Shown here: positions 16,257-23,937 of the stretch, one piece after another
Layout: every line of letters begins with the position of its first letter
Numbering within the stretch: the stretch's first letter is position 1
Assembly: GCF_022763305.1 (NCBI RefSeq)
Contig: NZ_JALEGT010000109.1
Location: forward strand, 1 to 50,130
Direction: 5' to 3'
DNA length: 50,130 nucleotides
Origin: Marivita sp.
GTDB lineage: Bacteria > Pseudomonadota > Alphaproteobacteria > Rhodobacterales > Rhodobacteraceae
Program-made: the position numbers and the translations under genes
Notes under the pieces: model-generated
Database searches by the model: none
Told to the model about the DNA's origin: nothing
What the model saw: only the letters and a program-made list of their open reading frames with translations

Positions 16257-16812
16257 AGAATTCGAATTCGAACTGGTCTTTGCACTCCCCGACGGAGAGC
16301 ACGATGCGTTTTCGCTCTCTGACGCGATCTTCGAGGCGGGTTTTGAAGATGCGCTCGTGGGCACCGGTCACGCCGGTCTTCTGGGTGTAGAACTGGAACT
16401 TGAAGGGGATGAGGCCGAGAGCGCGATCCTTGAAGCGGCGCGGGCTCTGATCAAGGCGCTGCCGCAAGGCACAGTCCTGCGCGAGGTCCGTCCCGACCTG
16501 GTGTCTCTCGCGGATGTCGCCGAGAAGCTCGAGATAAAGCGACAGGCGCTCCAGCAGCGCAAGATGCCCCTCCCCGTTGCGGGTGGCCTCTACCGCATCG
16601 ATGAAATGATCGAGGTTCTGATGGAGGCCGCAAACCCGGCAAAGGGGCAGCGTCGTCCGCGCTTTAACCTGGCTTCCGCCGCGAAGTGGTTTCGTGCGGG
16701 CCCCGCGGCCCGCAGGGTGAACGCCCAGTTGACGATGCGTGAGATCGACCCTGCGACGATTGAGCGAGCCCCTCGACCAGAGCGCGACGACCCTGGCTTT
16801 CTTCACCCGTGA
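16243..16812 (+). CDS. Helix-turn-helix partner of the HicA-like protein
   Basis: The frame opens at ATG 16243; ATG 16249 is equally possible. The 189-residue protein has an acidic N-terminal domain (about 1-80: two similar beta-alpha units, FELVFALPDGEHDAF and GVELELEGDEAESAILEAARALI) and a DNA-binding segment LVSLADVAEKLEIKRQALQQRKMP followed by LYRIDEM (about 85-120). The latter resembles a MerR/excisionase-like helix-turn-helix. The C-terminus is basic and unstructured. The layout, acid domain plus DNA-binding domain overlapping a HicA-like gene, is what one expects of an antitoxin and autorepressor. No known family name can be given. Confidence 0.65.
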   Translation: MPMAEEFEFELVFALPDGEHDAFSLSDAIFEAGFEDALVGTGHAGLLGVELELEGDEAESAILEAARALIKALPQGTVLREVRPDLVSLADVAEKLEIKRQALQQRKMPLPVAGGLYRIDEMIEVLMEAANPAKGQRRPRFNLASAAKWFRAGPAARRVNAQLTMREIDPATIERAPRPERDDPGFLHP

Positions 16813-16882
16813 CAATGGTCGGCTCAAGGCCGTGGCCACAAGACACCATCGCGACATTCTTTCGTGTCGCCCGCATGGCGGC

Positions 16883-18907
16883 TCAGCCAAGCCCGAATTT
16901 CTCGCCCGTCTCGCTGACGTTTGCTTCCGAACCGGACATCTCCGCCTCCAACCGCTCGAGATCACTCACGGCGTCCTGAACTCGGGCGACGTCGTTTTCG
17001 GACGCAGCCTCCACCTCCAGATCTGCCTGCCGCCCGAACTCCATCTCCATCTGCCGCTGATCATCCGCAAGAACAGCGGCGCGGCCGCGCCGAGGCGCTT
17101 GAGCCGGACCGGACTCAAGGGGTGCAATCCCTCCGCCTTCTGTTAGCCCCATCCTGGCCTCGAAATCACGTTCCGTGAGACCTGACCCCCGCGGCGCCGT
17201 GGGCATCGCCCTGACGCTCAGGGGCAATTCCCCCATCGGAGGGACCGGCCCCGTCGGGAAGGGTAGCTCCCCCTCCTGGGCGGCATGGATGCCCTTGAAG
17301 AATGGGTCCTCGAAATACACCACGCGCTTGGCCCGGACCGGCATCTGGGCGTCCACGACGACGACGATCTCGTCGAGCGGCAGGCGCCGCGCCTCATCCT
17401 CGGGCAGGAGCGACACCTCCTCCGTCCGCTCCGATTGGCTGCGGCCCTCGAACGGGTTCTTCCCGACCGCGCGGGACCGCGTGACGACGGTTTTCGTGGT
17501 CTTGCCGACCGCCTTGCTCAGCTCCTCGACGGTCTTCTCGTCGGAGGGCGTCAGGTAGAGCTTGATCCCGGCGTTGCCCTGCAAGGCGCGCCGCGTGTTC
17601 TCGCCGTAGATCTCGTCGATGGCCGGGATGGTCTGGGTCACCACCGCGAGATGCCCGCGATAGGCGCGCAGCACCTCGATGCTCTCGGCCACGATCGGCA
17701 TCTTTCCGAGCCGGTTGAACTCGTCGAGCATGATCATAACCGGCCAGGGCTCGTCCGGACCCGGTTCCTTGTCCTGAAGCGCCGACAGCAGGTCCGAGAA
17801 GAAGAGCCGGATCAGAGGTGCGAGGGGTTTCACCATGAGGGGCTGGACGACGAGGTAGACGCTGAAGGGTTTCTTGCGGATCGTCCGGAAGTCGAAGTCC
17901 GAGGTCGCCGTCGCATCGTCGATCGCCGGGTTCTGCCATTGATCGAGGCCCGAGGTCATCAGGAGCGAGACATAGGATGTCAGCGTATCGTTGTTGGTGG
18001 ACGCCAGCCGTGTGAAGATCAGCCGCGCCGCGGCGTTTTGGACCTCATGGGCGCGCGCGAGATATTCCTTCTGCTTCTGCCCGCCCGAGGCGGCGATGCG
18101 GTATATCTCGCCGAGCGTCGGCCTGCGGCGTTGGAACGCGAGTAGCCCGGCCGCGACGAAGAGATCGATCCCCCCTTTGAGAAGCCCCTGAACACGGTCG
18201 TTGTCGTTCTGCAGGAAGAGTGTGGCCAGGAGCTGCAACTCCATCTGCTGGCGGGCCGGGTCTTTGAGCTCATAGATGCGCAGAAGTGGGTTGTAGCGAT
18301 GCGTCCGCCTGTCCTCCCAATCCGTGGGCGCGAAGCGGAACACTTCGTCACCCTGCGCCGCCCGGTGGCGGGCCGAGGCCTCGAAGCATTCTCCCTTTAC
18401 GTCGAGCACCACCGCTGAGCCCTGCCAGGTCAGGAGGTTCGGAATGACGAAGCCGGTGGTCTTGCCGCGCCCGGTCGGCGCTACGATCAACGCATGGGGA
18501 AAGGTCTTGGAACACAGGAACGGCGCACGCGAGCTTGGCTTTCCAAGCTTGCCGATCACAAAGCCCGTGCCCGGCGCGCCGAAGAAGCCGTTCCGCTTCA
18601 TCTCGCGGCGGGTCTGCCAATGGGTATAGCCGAACCGGGTGAGCGCCGAGCCCGACATCGCAAGGCTCATCATGAGGCCCGCCACCCCGGCCCCGCCCAT
18701 GATCAGGTTGATCAGGCGGAAGTCGTCGGGACGGGCGGCCCCGATGGCGCGGTAGTTCTGCACGATATAGAAGAAGTCGACCTCGGCCCGGAAACCCAGG
18801 TCCCGGAAACTGATCACGGCCGAGGCGATGACATAGCCGATCGCGATAGCGACCAGTGTGACCAGCGCGACGCCGAGGGCGAGGCGGCCCTTCCCTACCC
18901 CTCCCAT
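16883..18907 (-). CDS. virD4: VirD4/TraG coupling protein
   Basis: The protein has 674 residues. Two N-terminal membrane helices (about 10-35 and 65-90) lead into the cytosolic ATPase. Walker A VAPTGRGKT is at about residues 142-150, followed by VIPNLLTWQGSAVVLDVKGE. Walker B VMIMLDEFNRLG is at about 395 and the conserved VVTQTIPAIDEIYGEN follows. VirD4 brings the relaxosome to the T4SS channel. The C-terminal 120 residues are acidic and variable, as usual. Its start overlaps the relaxase stop, so the two are coupled. It is convergent with the HTH gene on the other strand. Confidence 0.95.
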   Translation of the reverse strand: MGGVGKGRLALGVALVTLVAIAIGYVIASAVISFRDLGFRAEVDFFYIVQNYRAIGAARPDDFRLINLIMGGAGVAGLMMSLAMSGSALTRFGYTHWQTRREMKRNGFFGAPGTGFVIGKLGKPSSRAPFLCSKTFPHALIVAPTGRGKTTGFVIPNLLTWQGSAVVLDVKGECFEASARHRAAQGDEVFRFAPTDWEDRRTHRYNPLLRIYELKDPARQQMELQLLATLFLQNDNDRVQGLLKGGIDLFVAAGLLAFQRRRPTLGEIYRIAASGGQKQKEYLARAHEVQNAAARLIFTRLASTNNDTLTSYVSLLMTSGLDQWQNPAIDDATATSDFDFRTIRKKPFSVYLVVQPLMVKPLAPLIRLFFSDLLSALQDKEPGPDEPWPVMIMLDEFNRLGKMPIVAESIEVLRAYRGHLAVVTQTIPAIDEIYGENTRRALQGNAGIKLYLTPSDEKTVEELSKAVGKTTKTVVTRSRAVGKNPFEGRSQSERTEEVSLLPEDEARRLPLDEIVVVVDAQMPVRAKRVVYFEDPFFKGIHAAQEGELPFPTGPVPPMGELPLSVRAMPTAPRGSGLTERDFEARMGLTEGGGIAPLESGPAQAPRRGRAAVLADDQRQMEMEFGRQADLEVEAASENDVARVQDAVSDLERLEAEMSGSEANVSETGEKFGLG

Positions 18908-21234
18908 CAGTGCGTCTCCCCGCGCTCGGTCTCGCCATCGACAAGATCGGCGCGGTGGAGCTCGAACTCGCGGTCGGCGATCTCCTCGACCACGGCGCGG
19001 GTCGCCTCGCTGTTGGCGGTGGCCGCGTCCGACTGCAGGTAGGTCTTCGCGGCGTAGAGCCGATCGAGACGGTCTTCGATCTGGGTCTTCAGCACGTCGA
19101 CATCCCCGTCCCGCAGCCGGTCGATCTGCGCCGCGTCGAGCTCGCGCTCGACGGCGTCGCGGTAGGTCAGTCGCTGACCGTCGTCCTGGAACGGCGACTG
19201 CAGATTGCCGGCCCGTTCATGGTCGACGACCCGCCGGATGTCCGGATCGGCGATCGGTGCCCCCTCGACAGCGTCCCCCTCGCGCGCGTCCGAAAGCCGC
19301 CCGTCGCGCAGGTCGAGCGCCACCTCCCGCAACTCGTTGTCGCGGCGGACCTGGTTGAGGGCCTCGGTGTCGCGCAGATCGGTGACGGAAGCATAGGTCG
19401 CGCCAAGCCCGCGGGCGATATGCGACGGCATATCGGGATAGCGCGCGCGGAACTCGTCCGTGACGGCATCCGCAACGGGGGTCCGCGCGTCGCGACCTTC
19501 CATGATCCGGTCGACTTCGCGGGTGATCTCGCGGGCCCGGGCCTCGTCGGTGATGCGCTCCCGGTAGGGCTCGGACCGGTCGATCACGTCGCCCGGGCGC
19601 GCGAGCAGTTCGGGATGCGCATCGAGGTAGCTGCGTTGCTCTTCTTCGATACGCCGCTCCGCGCGGGAGACGATCTCCCACTCCCGCGCCTCGATCTGGT
19701 CTTCGGTCAGACCTTCCGAACGCATGTCCTGGCGGATGGCGCGCTCCATGTCCTCAGTGGCGTCCCGATGATAATGGACCCTCTCCGTCACGGTGCGATC
19801 TTCCACGACACCGTCCTCACGCAAGACCCCTGCCCGCTCCAGCGCGACGCCGAGCTGGACATGGGCCCGGTTGAGGGTCTCGCGCGCCGTCTCCAGATCC
19901 GCGCGGCGCTCGAGGTTGAGACCGTCCCTCTCGGCCACCCGCGCCAGATCGTCAGCGATCCATTGCCGCTCGAGCGCGGCGTTCTGCGCGCCGGTTTCCA
20001 TCCGGGCGACCACCACGGACGAACTGATCCCGGTCCCGCGCAGCGCGGTGTCGACCTGCGCCCGCACCTCGGGGTCTCGCAACCGGTCGAGCCGGGCCGC
20101 ATCGATATTGGTCTCGGAATAGACCCCGCCCTCCGAGGGCTTTTCGGTCAATGTCACGGATCTGAGCCCTAGCGGCTGCATATGCGCGAGCCGCGACTGG
20201 ATCTCGTTGAGGCTGCGCTCGAGCCGCGGCCGTTCGGCCTCCGGCTTCGCATCGATCATGCCCTGGACGCGCGCGACCTGATCGGCATAACGGGTCCTCA
20301 GATCCTCGAACGATTGCTCCTCTGCCATGTAGACGCCTCCTTCCAAAGTCAGCTTGCCGCCCTTGGCCAGAAGCTCTCCCGAGCGGAACAGGGCATCGGC
20401 GATGTCCTCGCGGTTGTCCGCAGAGGCCTCAGCGGCAAGCGAGTGATAGATGATCCGGGTGTTTGCGATCTCTTCGAGGGCGCGATCAAGATCGGCCCCG
20501 ACCCGTGGCCGTGGCTCCGCGGCCCGCCCCTCAACCTTGGCCGCATAGACCTCGCGGGTGCGCGGCGGGTAGTGCACGACACCCCGATCGAGCCGCCGCG
20601 TGGCCTCCAGACGCACGCCGAACCGCTCGGCCTCTTCCACCATGGCGAGGCGGAAATCGTCGTAGTTGAACCGGTGATCGCGACCCAGGAAGAAGAACTC
20701 ACCCTCCTGCGACCGGCGATTCAAAACTATATGTGCGTGGGGGTGATCGCGATCCTCATGCACCGCGATGATGTAGTCGAAATGTCCCTCTTCGGACTGA
20801 AAGAACCGCTCGGCGACATTGGCGGTGATGTCGCGCACGTCCTCGCCCCGGGTGCCGATCGGATAGGACATCAGCATATGCGTCGTCTGTCCGAGCTTGG
20901 GCTTGAACCCCGCACTCCAGCGCTTGGCGAACCGCTCCGTCAGGTCCTTGATCTCCGATCCCTCAAGCCTCGTCTTCCCGTCCAGGAACCCGCTGCTGTC
21001 CACGATATGCGAGGACTTGGTGGTGAGGTAATCAAGCTGGTTCATGAGCTGGGATTTGGTATGCGTGCCCCCGCCCCGGATCGCCTTGAAGACCGCCGCA
21101 CGATGCCCCGCAGCGGCGCGCACGAGCTGCCTCTGCCGGGACGCCTGCAGCCCTTGCATCGAGCCCCGTATCCGGCTCCAGCCATCCCGGAAGATCTCTC
21201 CGGTGACGTCATGGACGGCATCATTCAGCCGCAT
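18907..21234 (-). CDS. virD2: VirD2-like relaxase (MOBP type)
   Basis: The protein has 775 residues. The relaxase domain is N-terminal: a likely catalytic tyrosine in QLDYLTTKS (Tyr69), motif II around TTHMLMSYPIGT (about 117-128), and the His motif HEDRDHPHAHIVLN (His159, His164, His166, His168) that binds the metal. It cuts at oriT and stays bound to the 5' end. The remaining 500 residues are rich in Arg, Glu and Asp, mostly helical, and have no recognised domain. Agrobacterium VirD2 is about 450 residues, so this is a long form. The start overlaps the accessory-protein stop by 14 bp. Confidence 0.9.
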   Translation of the reverse strand: MRLNDAVHDVTGEIFRDGWSRIRGSMQGLQASRQRQLVRAAAGHRAAVFKAIRGGGTHTKSQLMNQLDYLTTKSSHIVDSSGFLDGKTRLEGSEIKDLTERFAKRWSAGFKPKLGQTTHMLMSYPIGTRGEDVRDITANVAERFFQSEEGHFDYIIAVHEDRDHPHAHIVLNRRSQEGEFFFLGRDHRFNYDDFRLAMVEEAERFGVRLEATRRLDRGVVHYPPRTREVYAAKVEGRAAEPRPRVGADLDRALEEIANTRIIYHSLAAEASADNREDIADALFRSGELLAKGGKLTLEGGVYMAEEQSFEDLRTRYADQVARVQGMIDAKPEAERPRLERSLNEIQSRLAHMQPLGLRSVTLTEKPSEGGVYSETNIDAARLDRLRDPEVRAQVDTALRGTGISSSVVVARMETGAQNAALERQWIADDLARVAERDGLNLERRADLETARETLNRAHVQLGVALERAGVLREDGVVEDRTVTERVHYHRDATEDMERAIRQDMRSEGLTEDQIEAREWEIVSRAERRIEEEQRSYLDAHPELLARPGDVIDRSEPYRERITDEARAREITREVDRIMEGRDARTPVADAVTDEFRARYPDMPSHIARGLGATYASVTDLRDTEALNQVRRDNELREVALDLRDGRLSDAREGDAVEGAPIADPDIRRVVDHERAGNLQSPFQDDGQRLTYRDAVERELDAAQIDRLRDGDVDVLKTQIEDRLDRLYAAKTYLQSDAATANSEATRAVVEEIADREFELHRADLVDGETERGETH

Positions 21235-21814
21235 GGGCGAACTCCCTCAGAGCGGCAGTGGCGGAGAGCCGCATCCCATCCCGACGACGGCGCAAAAGCA
21301 GGTCGATCTCGTCAGCGGAATCGAGGATGAACCGCGCCAGCGCACGCATCTGCACGAGGCGCAGTTCGGACAACTCTGCGTTCGGCGCGGAGCCTTCCCC
21401 CTGCCCCTCCCGGCTGGCTTTCATCATCTGCTTGGCGACCTGCACGACGCCGTTGCCGACCTCGTGCAAGGAGGCCCGGTAGCGCGCCATCTCAGCCGCC
21501 AGATTCGCGTCCGGAACGAACGTTCCCCCCGCCGCCTGGATCAGCCGCCGGACCCCCTCCGTGCGGGTCTCGATCCCCGCCGCGGACAGCACCTCATCCA
21601 GCGCAGCAAGCTCTTCTGGTGTCAGCTTCACCGTCACCGCGGCCGTCGCCACGGCCGCATCCTTCTGGCGTTCTTCGTCCGCCTTCAACGTGTACTGGAT
21701 GGCCCGCGGCGTGACCCCGAACCGCTCCGCGAGCGCGGAAGTCCCCACACCTGCTGCGGCCTCACGGATAATCTCCGCCCGCTCCGTCTGTGTCAGTCTC
21801 TTGGTCCGGCTCAT
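21221..21814 (-). CDS. Relaxosome accessory protein, MobC/VirD1-like
   Basis: The protein has 197 residues. The first 60 form a helix-turn-helix (TQTERAEIIREAAAGVGTSALAERFGVTPRAIQYTLKAD). A ribbon-helix-helix-like part (VKLTPEELAALDEVLSAAGIETRTEGVRRLIQAA) occupies about 65-98. The C-terminus has the MobC-like stretch LAAEMARYRASLHEVGNGVVQVAKQM. Such proteins bind oriT and help the relaxase nick DNA. It is the first gene of the mobilisation operon, behind a good promoter at 21864-21891. The combination of two DNA-binding motifs is notable. Confidence 0.8.
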   Translation of the reverse strand: MSRTKRLTQTERAEIIREAAAGVGTSALAERFGVTPRAIQYTLKADEERQKDAAVATAAVTVKLTPEELAALDEVLSAAGIETRTEGVRRLIQAAGGTFVPDANLAAEMARYRASLHEVGNGVVQVAKQMMKASREGQGEGSAPNAELSELRLVQMRALARFILDSADEIDLLLRRRRDGMRLSATAALREFAHAAE

Positions 21815-21863
21815 ACGAAGAAAGCCCCCCTATTTCCTGCCACCTTCATTCAAGGTCGCCTTC

Positions 21864-21891
21864 ATCATACGAAACTATATTTAACGGTCAA
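21864..21891 (-). promoter_or_regulatory. Promoter of the mobilisation operon
   Basis: Read on the minus strand, TTGACC (21891-21886) and TATGAT (21869-21864) are 16 bp apart, close to sigma-70 consensus, and point into the accessory-protein gene that starts at 21814. Directly upstream of the -35 box lies the palindrome CAATATTATTG (21894-21904), a likely regulator site. The region is strongly A+T-rich inside a GC-rich setting. Confidence 0.6.
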
Positions 21892-22340
21892 TACAATATT
21901 ATTGCAGATTGCCCCCAGGCGACCTTGAATTCCGCTTCGAGCCGAGCACCGCAGGTGCGAGGCCCGGCCCGAAGGGCCCAGAAAACCCGACCATCTCCAA
22001 CCGCACCTCGGCCGCCCGTTGTCATGCCCGCGCCCGAGGGTCTGGCCGAACACGGACCCGTGTTCGGACGGAAGCGAGGGGCGGCGCATCCCTCCACCGA
22101 CGGGGCTGACGGACAGGGTCAAGGGCGGCCAGATTTGGCTCGGCCCAAATCTCTGCCGGAAAAACCGGCGGGCGTAGCCCGACTGTTATTCCGGATGGCC
22201 CCCTTGAGGCTGGCCGGCAGACCTGTTCCAGGCGATCTCTGATATCCCCCGTCAGGACCGCTTGCGGTCCTGACGCCTTCCCGGGGACGCCGGCCGAAGG
22301 CAGGGGTTCCCGGGTACAGCGCAGCCTTCCCTGAAACAGG
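21892..22340. other. Candidate oriT region rich in inverted repeats
   Basis: This gene-free stretch lies just upstream of the accessory-protein and relaxase genes, where oriT is usually found. It holds several inverted repeats: AGATTTGG-N6-CCAAATCT (22131-22152), GCCGG-AAAAA-CCGGC just after it, GGGC-GTA-GCCC, the 11-bp repeat at 22251-22274, and a TTCCCTG-AAA-CAGGGAA hairpin near 22327-22343. An imperfect match to the MOBP nick context (GATATCCCCC, compare ATATCCTGC) lies at about 22240-22250, beside the 11-bp repeat. No exact known nic sequence was found, so the site is inferred from position and structure. Confidence 0.5.
22251..22274. repeat. Perfect 11-bp inverted repeat with a 2-nt loop
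   Basis: GTCAGGACCGC (22251-22261) and GCGGTCCTGAC (22264-22274) are perfect complements separated by TT. No T-run follows on either strand, so it is not a typical terminator. Relaxases of the MOBP family recognise an inverted repeat a few bases from the nick, and this is the best such element near the relaxase gene. Confidence 0.65.
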
Positions 22341-22344
22341 GAAA

Positions 22345-22365
22345 GGGCCGCCCCTAGGGCGGCCC
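22345..22365 (-). terminator. GC-rich hairpin, likely terminator of the minus-strand accessory operon
   Basis: GGGCCGCCC (22345-22353) pairs with GGGCGGCCC (22357-22365) around a 3-nt loop. On the minus strand it lies 14 bp beyond the TAG at 22380-22382 and is followed by TTTCCCTG, so it probably ended transcription of the gene whose 3' remnant lies before it. The T-run is short. Confidence 0.5.
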
Positions 22366-22379
22366 ATCTTTGAGGCGGA

Positions 22380-22461
22380 CTATTCCTGCGGTTCCTTCGC
22401 GCTCGGCGGGAACATCACCAGCTCCTGGACCGCGACGGGGAAGTCGAGTTTGAGGCTGAAG
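22380..22461 (-). pseudogene. 3' remnant of a coding sequence cut by the IS3 element
   Basis: Immediately outside the left inverted repeat of the IS, the minus strand reads FSLKLDFPVAVQELVMFPP and so on for 26 residues to a TAG at 22380-22382, with normal GC-rich codon use. A hairpin follows. It looks like the natural C-terminus of a gene on the same strand as the truncated methyltransferase/helicase on the far side of the IS. If both belong to one gene, several hundred codons between them have been lost. The origin of the fragment cannot be proved from sequence alone. Confidence 0.55.
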
Positions 22462-22534
22462 TGTGCGTCGTCAGATAATTTGGGACATCAGAGCGTGCTT
22501 TCGTTTGGAGGCTCTGGCTCATCCTTGATTAAGT

Positions 22535-23524
22535 TTATGCGTTTTCAGTTTCGTGGCGCAAGCGCCGCTTGAGCATGGTTTTCCGTTTGATCTCCTCTCG
22601 CTGTTTCAGGATCTTCTCTGCGCGCCCGAAGTAGACGTCGGCGGGCGTCAGGTTTCCAAGGCTCTCGTGGTAGCGATGGTTGTTGTAATGTTCGACAAAG
22701 GTGCCGATCTGGCGCTCGAGGTCTCCGGGCAGGAAGTAATGCTCGAGCAGAACACGGTTCTTCATGGTCTGGTGCCACCGCTCGATCTTGCCCTGTGTCT
22801 GGGGGTGGTAGGGTGCGCCGCGGACATGATCCATGCCTTTGTCATCGAGGTAATCTGCCAAGTCCCCCGCGATGTAAGACGCGCCGTTGTCGCTAAGAAG
22901 TCTTGGCTTGGCGACAACGGCCGCGCAGTCACATCCTGAAGCCTCCAGCGCCAGATCGAGCGTGGCGGTCACGTCTTCGGCTTTCATCGTGGTGCAGAGC
23001 TTCCAGGCGATGATGTGGCGGCTGTAATCGTCCAGGATGGTCGACAGGTAGAACCAGCCCCAGCCCAGGACCTTCAGATAGGTAAAGTCAGTTTGCCAAA
23101 GTTCGTTGGGCCGTGTGGTCTGGTCCTTGAACTCATTGGACGCCTTCATCACGATATGCGCAGGTGCCGTGACCAGGTCTTCCGCCTTCAGGATGCGATA
23201 AACCGATGATTCTGAGACAAAATACTGCTTCTCGTCGGAGTATTTTACGGCCAGCTCGCGGGACGTCAGATCCTCATGTTCGAGCGCGAACTCGATAATG
23301 TCCGCCCGGGTCTCTTCCGGAAGGCGGTTCCACACAGACCCCGGATGGGGTGCCGTGTCCTCGAGCGCGTCAAGCCCACCCTCGGACCAGCGGTCATACC
23401 AGCGGTAATAGGTCGTGCGTGGAATGCCGAGCATGGCCAGCGTCTGACGGGCGGACAGATGCGAGGCTTCGACGGTGCGGATGATCTCCAGCTTTTCCGA
23501 TGCAGGATACCTCATGCCTCGCAC
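22535..23524 (-). CDS. IS3-family transposase OrfB (DDE integrase domain)
   Basis: The protein has 329 residues. An HTH_21/HTH_38-like part opens the protein (KLEIIRTVEASHLSARQTLAMLGIPRTTYYRWYDRW). The rve integrase core carries the DDE triad: Asp in ELWQTDFTYLK, Asp in LLSDNGASY and Glu in HPQTQGKIERWH, followed by the usual YNNHRYHESLGNLTPADVYFG. It is expressed as an OrfAB fusion by frameshift at the A7G run in orfA (23544-23550 on the plus strand as T7). All catalytic residues are present, so the element may still be active. Confidence 0.93.
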   Translation of the reverse strand: MRGMRYPASEKLEIIRTVEASHLSARQTLAMLGIPRTTYYRWYDRWSEGGLDALEDTAPHPGSVWNRLPEETRADIIEFALEHEDLTSRELAVKYSDEKQYFVSESSVYRILKAEDLVTAPAHIVMKASNEFKDQTTRPNELWQTDFTYLKVLGWGWFYLSTILDDYSRHIIAWKLCTTMKAEDVTATLDLALEASGCDCAAVVAKPRLLSDNGASYIAGDLADYLDDKGMDHVRGAPYHPQTQGKIERWHQTMKNRVLLEHYFLPGDLERQIGTFVEHYNNHRYHESLGNLTPADVYFGRAEKILKQREEIKRKTMLKRRLRHETENA

Positions 23525-23886
23525 TCCCCATCCCCGATCATGCTTTTTTTGAGCAGACGGTTTTCCAGGGTCAGGTCGGCGACGACTTCCTTGAGCGCGG
23601 TCGATTCCGAGCGCAGCTCCTTGACCTCAGGCGATGTCGCCTGGCGGGCGGTATCCCCGGCCAGGCGTTGCTTGCCCGCCTCGAGGAATTCCTTCGACCA
23701 AGTGTAATACAGGCTCTCGCTGATACCCTCGCGTCGGCACAGCGCGGCAATGCTCTCCTCGCCGCGCAGGCCCGCCAGCACGATCCTGATCTTCTCTTCC
23801 GCCGAGTAATGCTTGCGCGTCTTGCGCTTGATCCCTTTGACCAGCTTGTCAGCCGCGTCCTTCGATGTTCCGGATTTCTTGTTCAT
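23512..23886 (-). CDS. IS3-family transposase OrfA
   Basis: The protein has 124 residues with a helix-turn-helix (KHYSAEEKIRIVLAGLRGEESIAALCRREGISESLYYTWSKEFLEAG) that binds the terminal repeats. A leucine zipper-like coiled coil follows (EVKELRSESTALKEVVADLTLENRLLKKS). The run of seven A residues then G in the codons for LLKKS is the classical slippery site for -1 frameshifting into orfB, which overlaps the last 13 bp. Confidence 0.9.
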   Translation of the reverse strand: MNKKSGTSKDAADKLVKGIKRKTRKHYSAEEKIRIVLAGLRGEESIAALCRREGISESLYYTWSKEFLEAGKQRLAGDTARQATSPEVKELRSESTALKEVVADLTLENRLLKKSMIGDGECEA

Positions 23887-23937
23887 CTTCGCTCCTTGGT
23901 GGCTGCGATGAACCAGAAATCCTCCGTTACGAAAACC

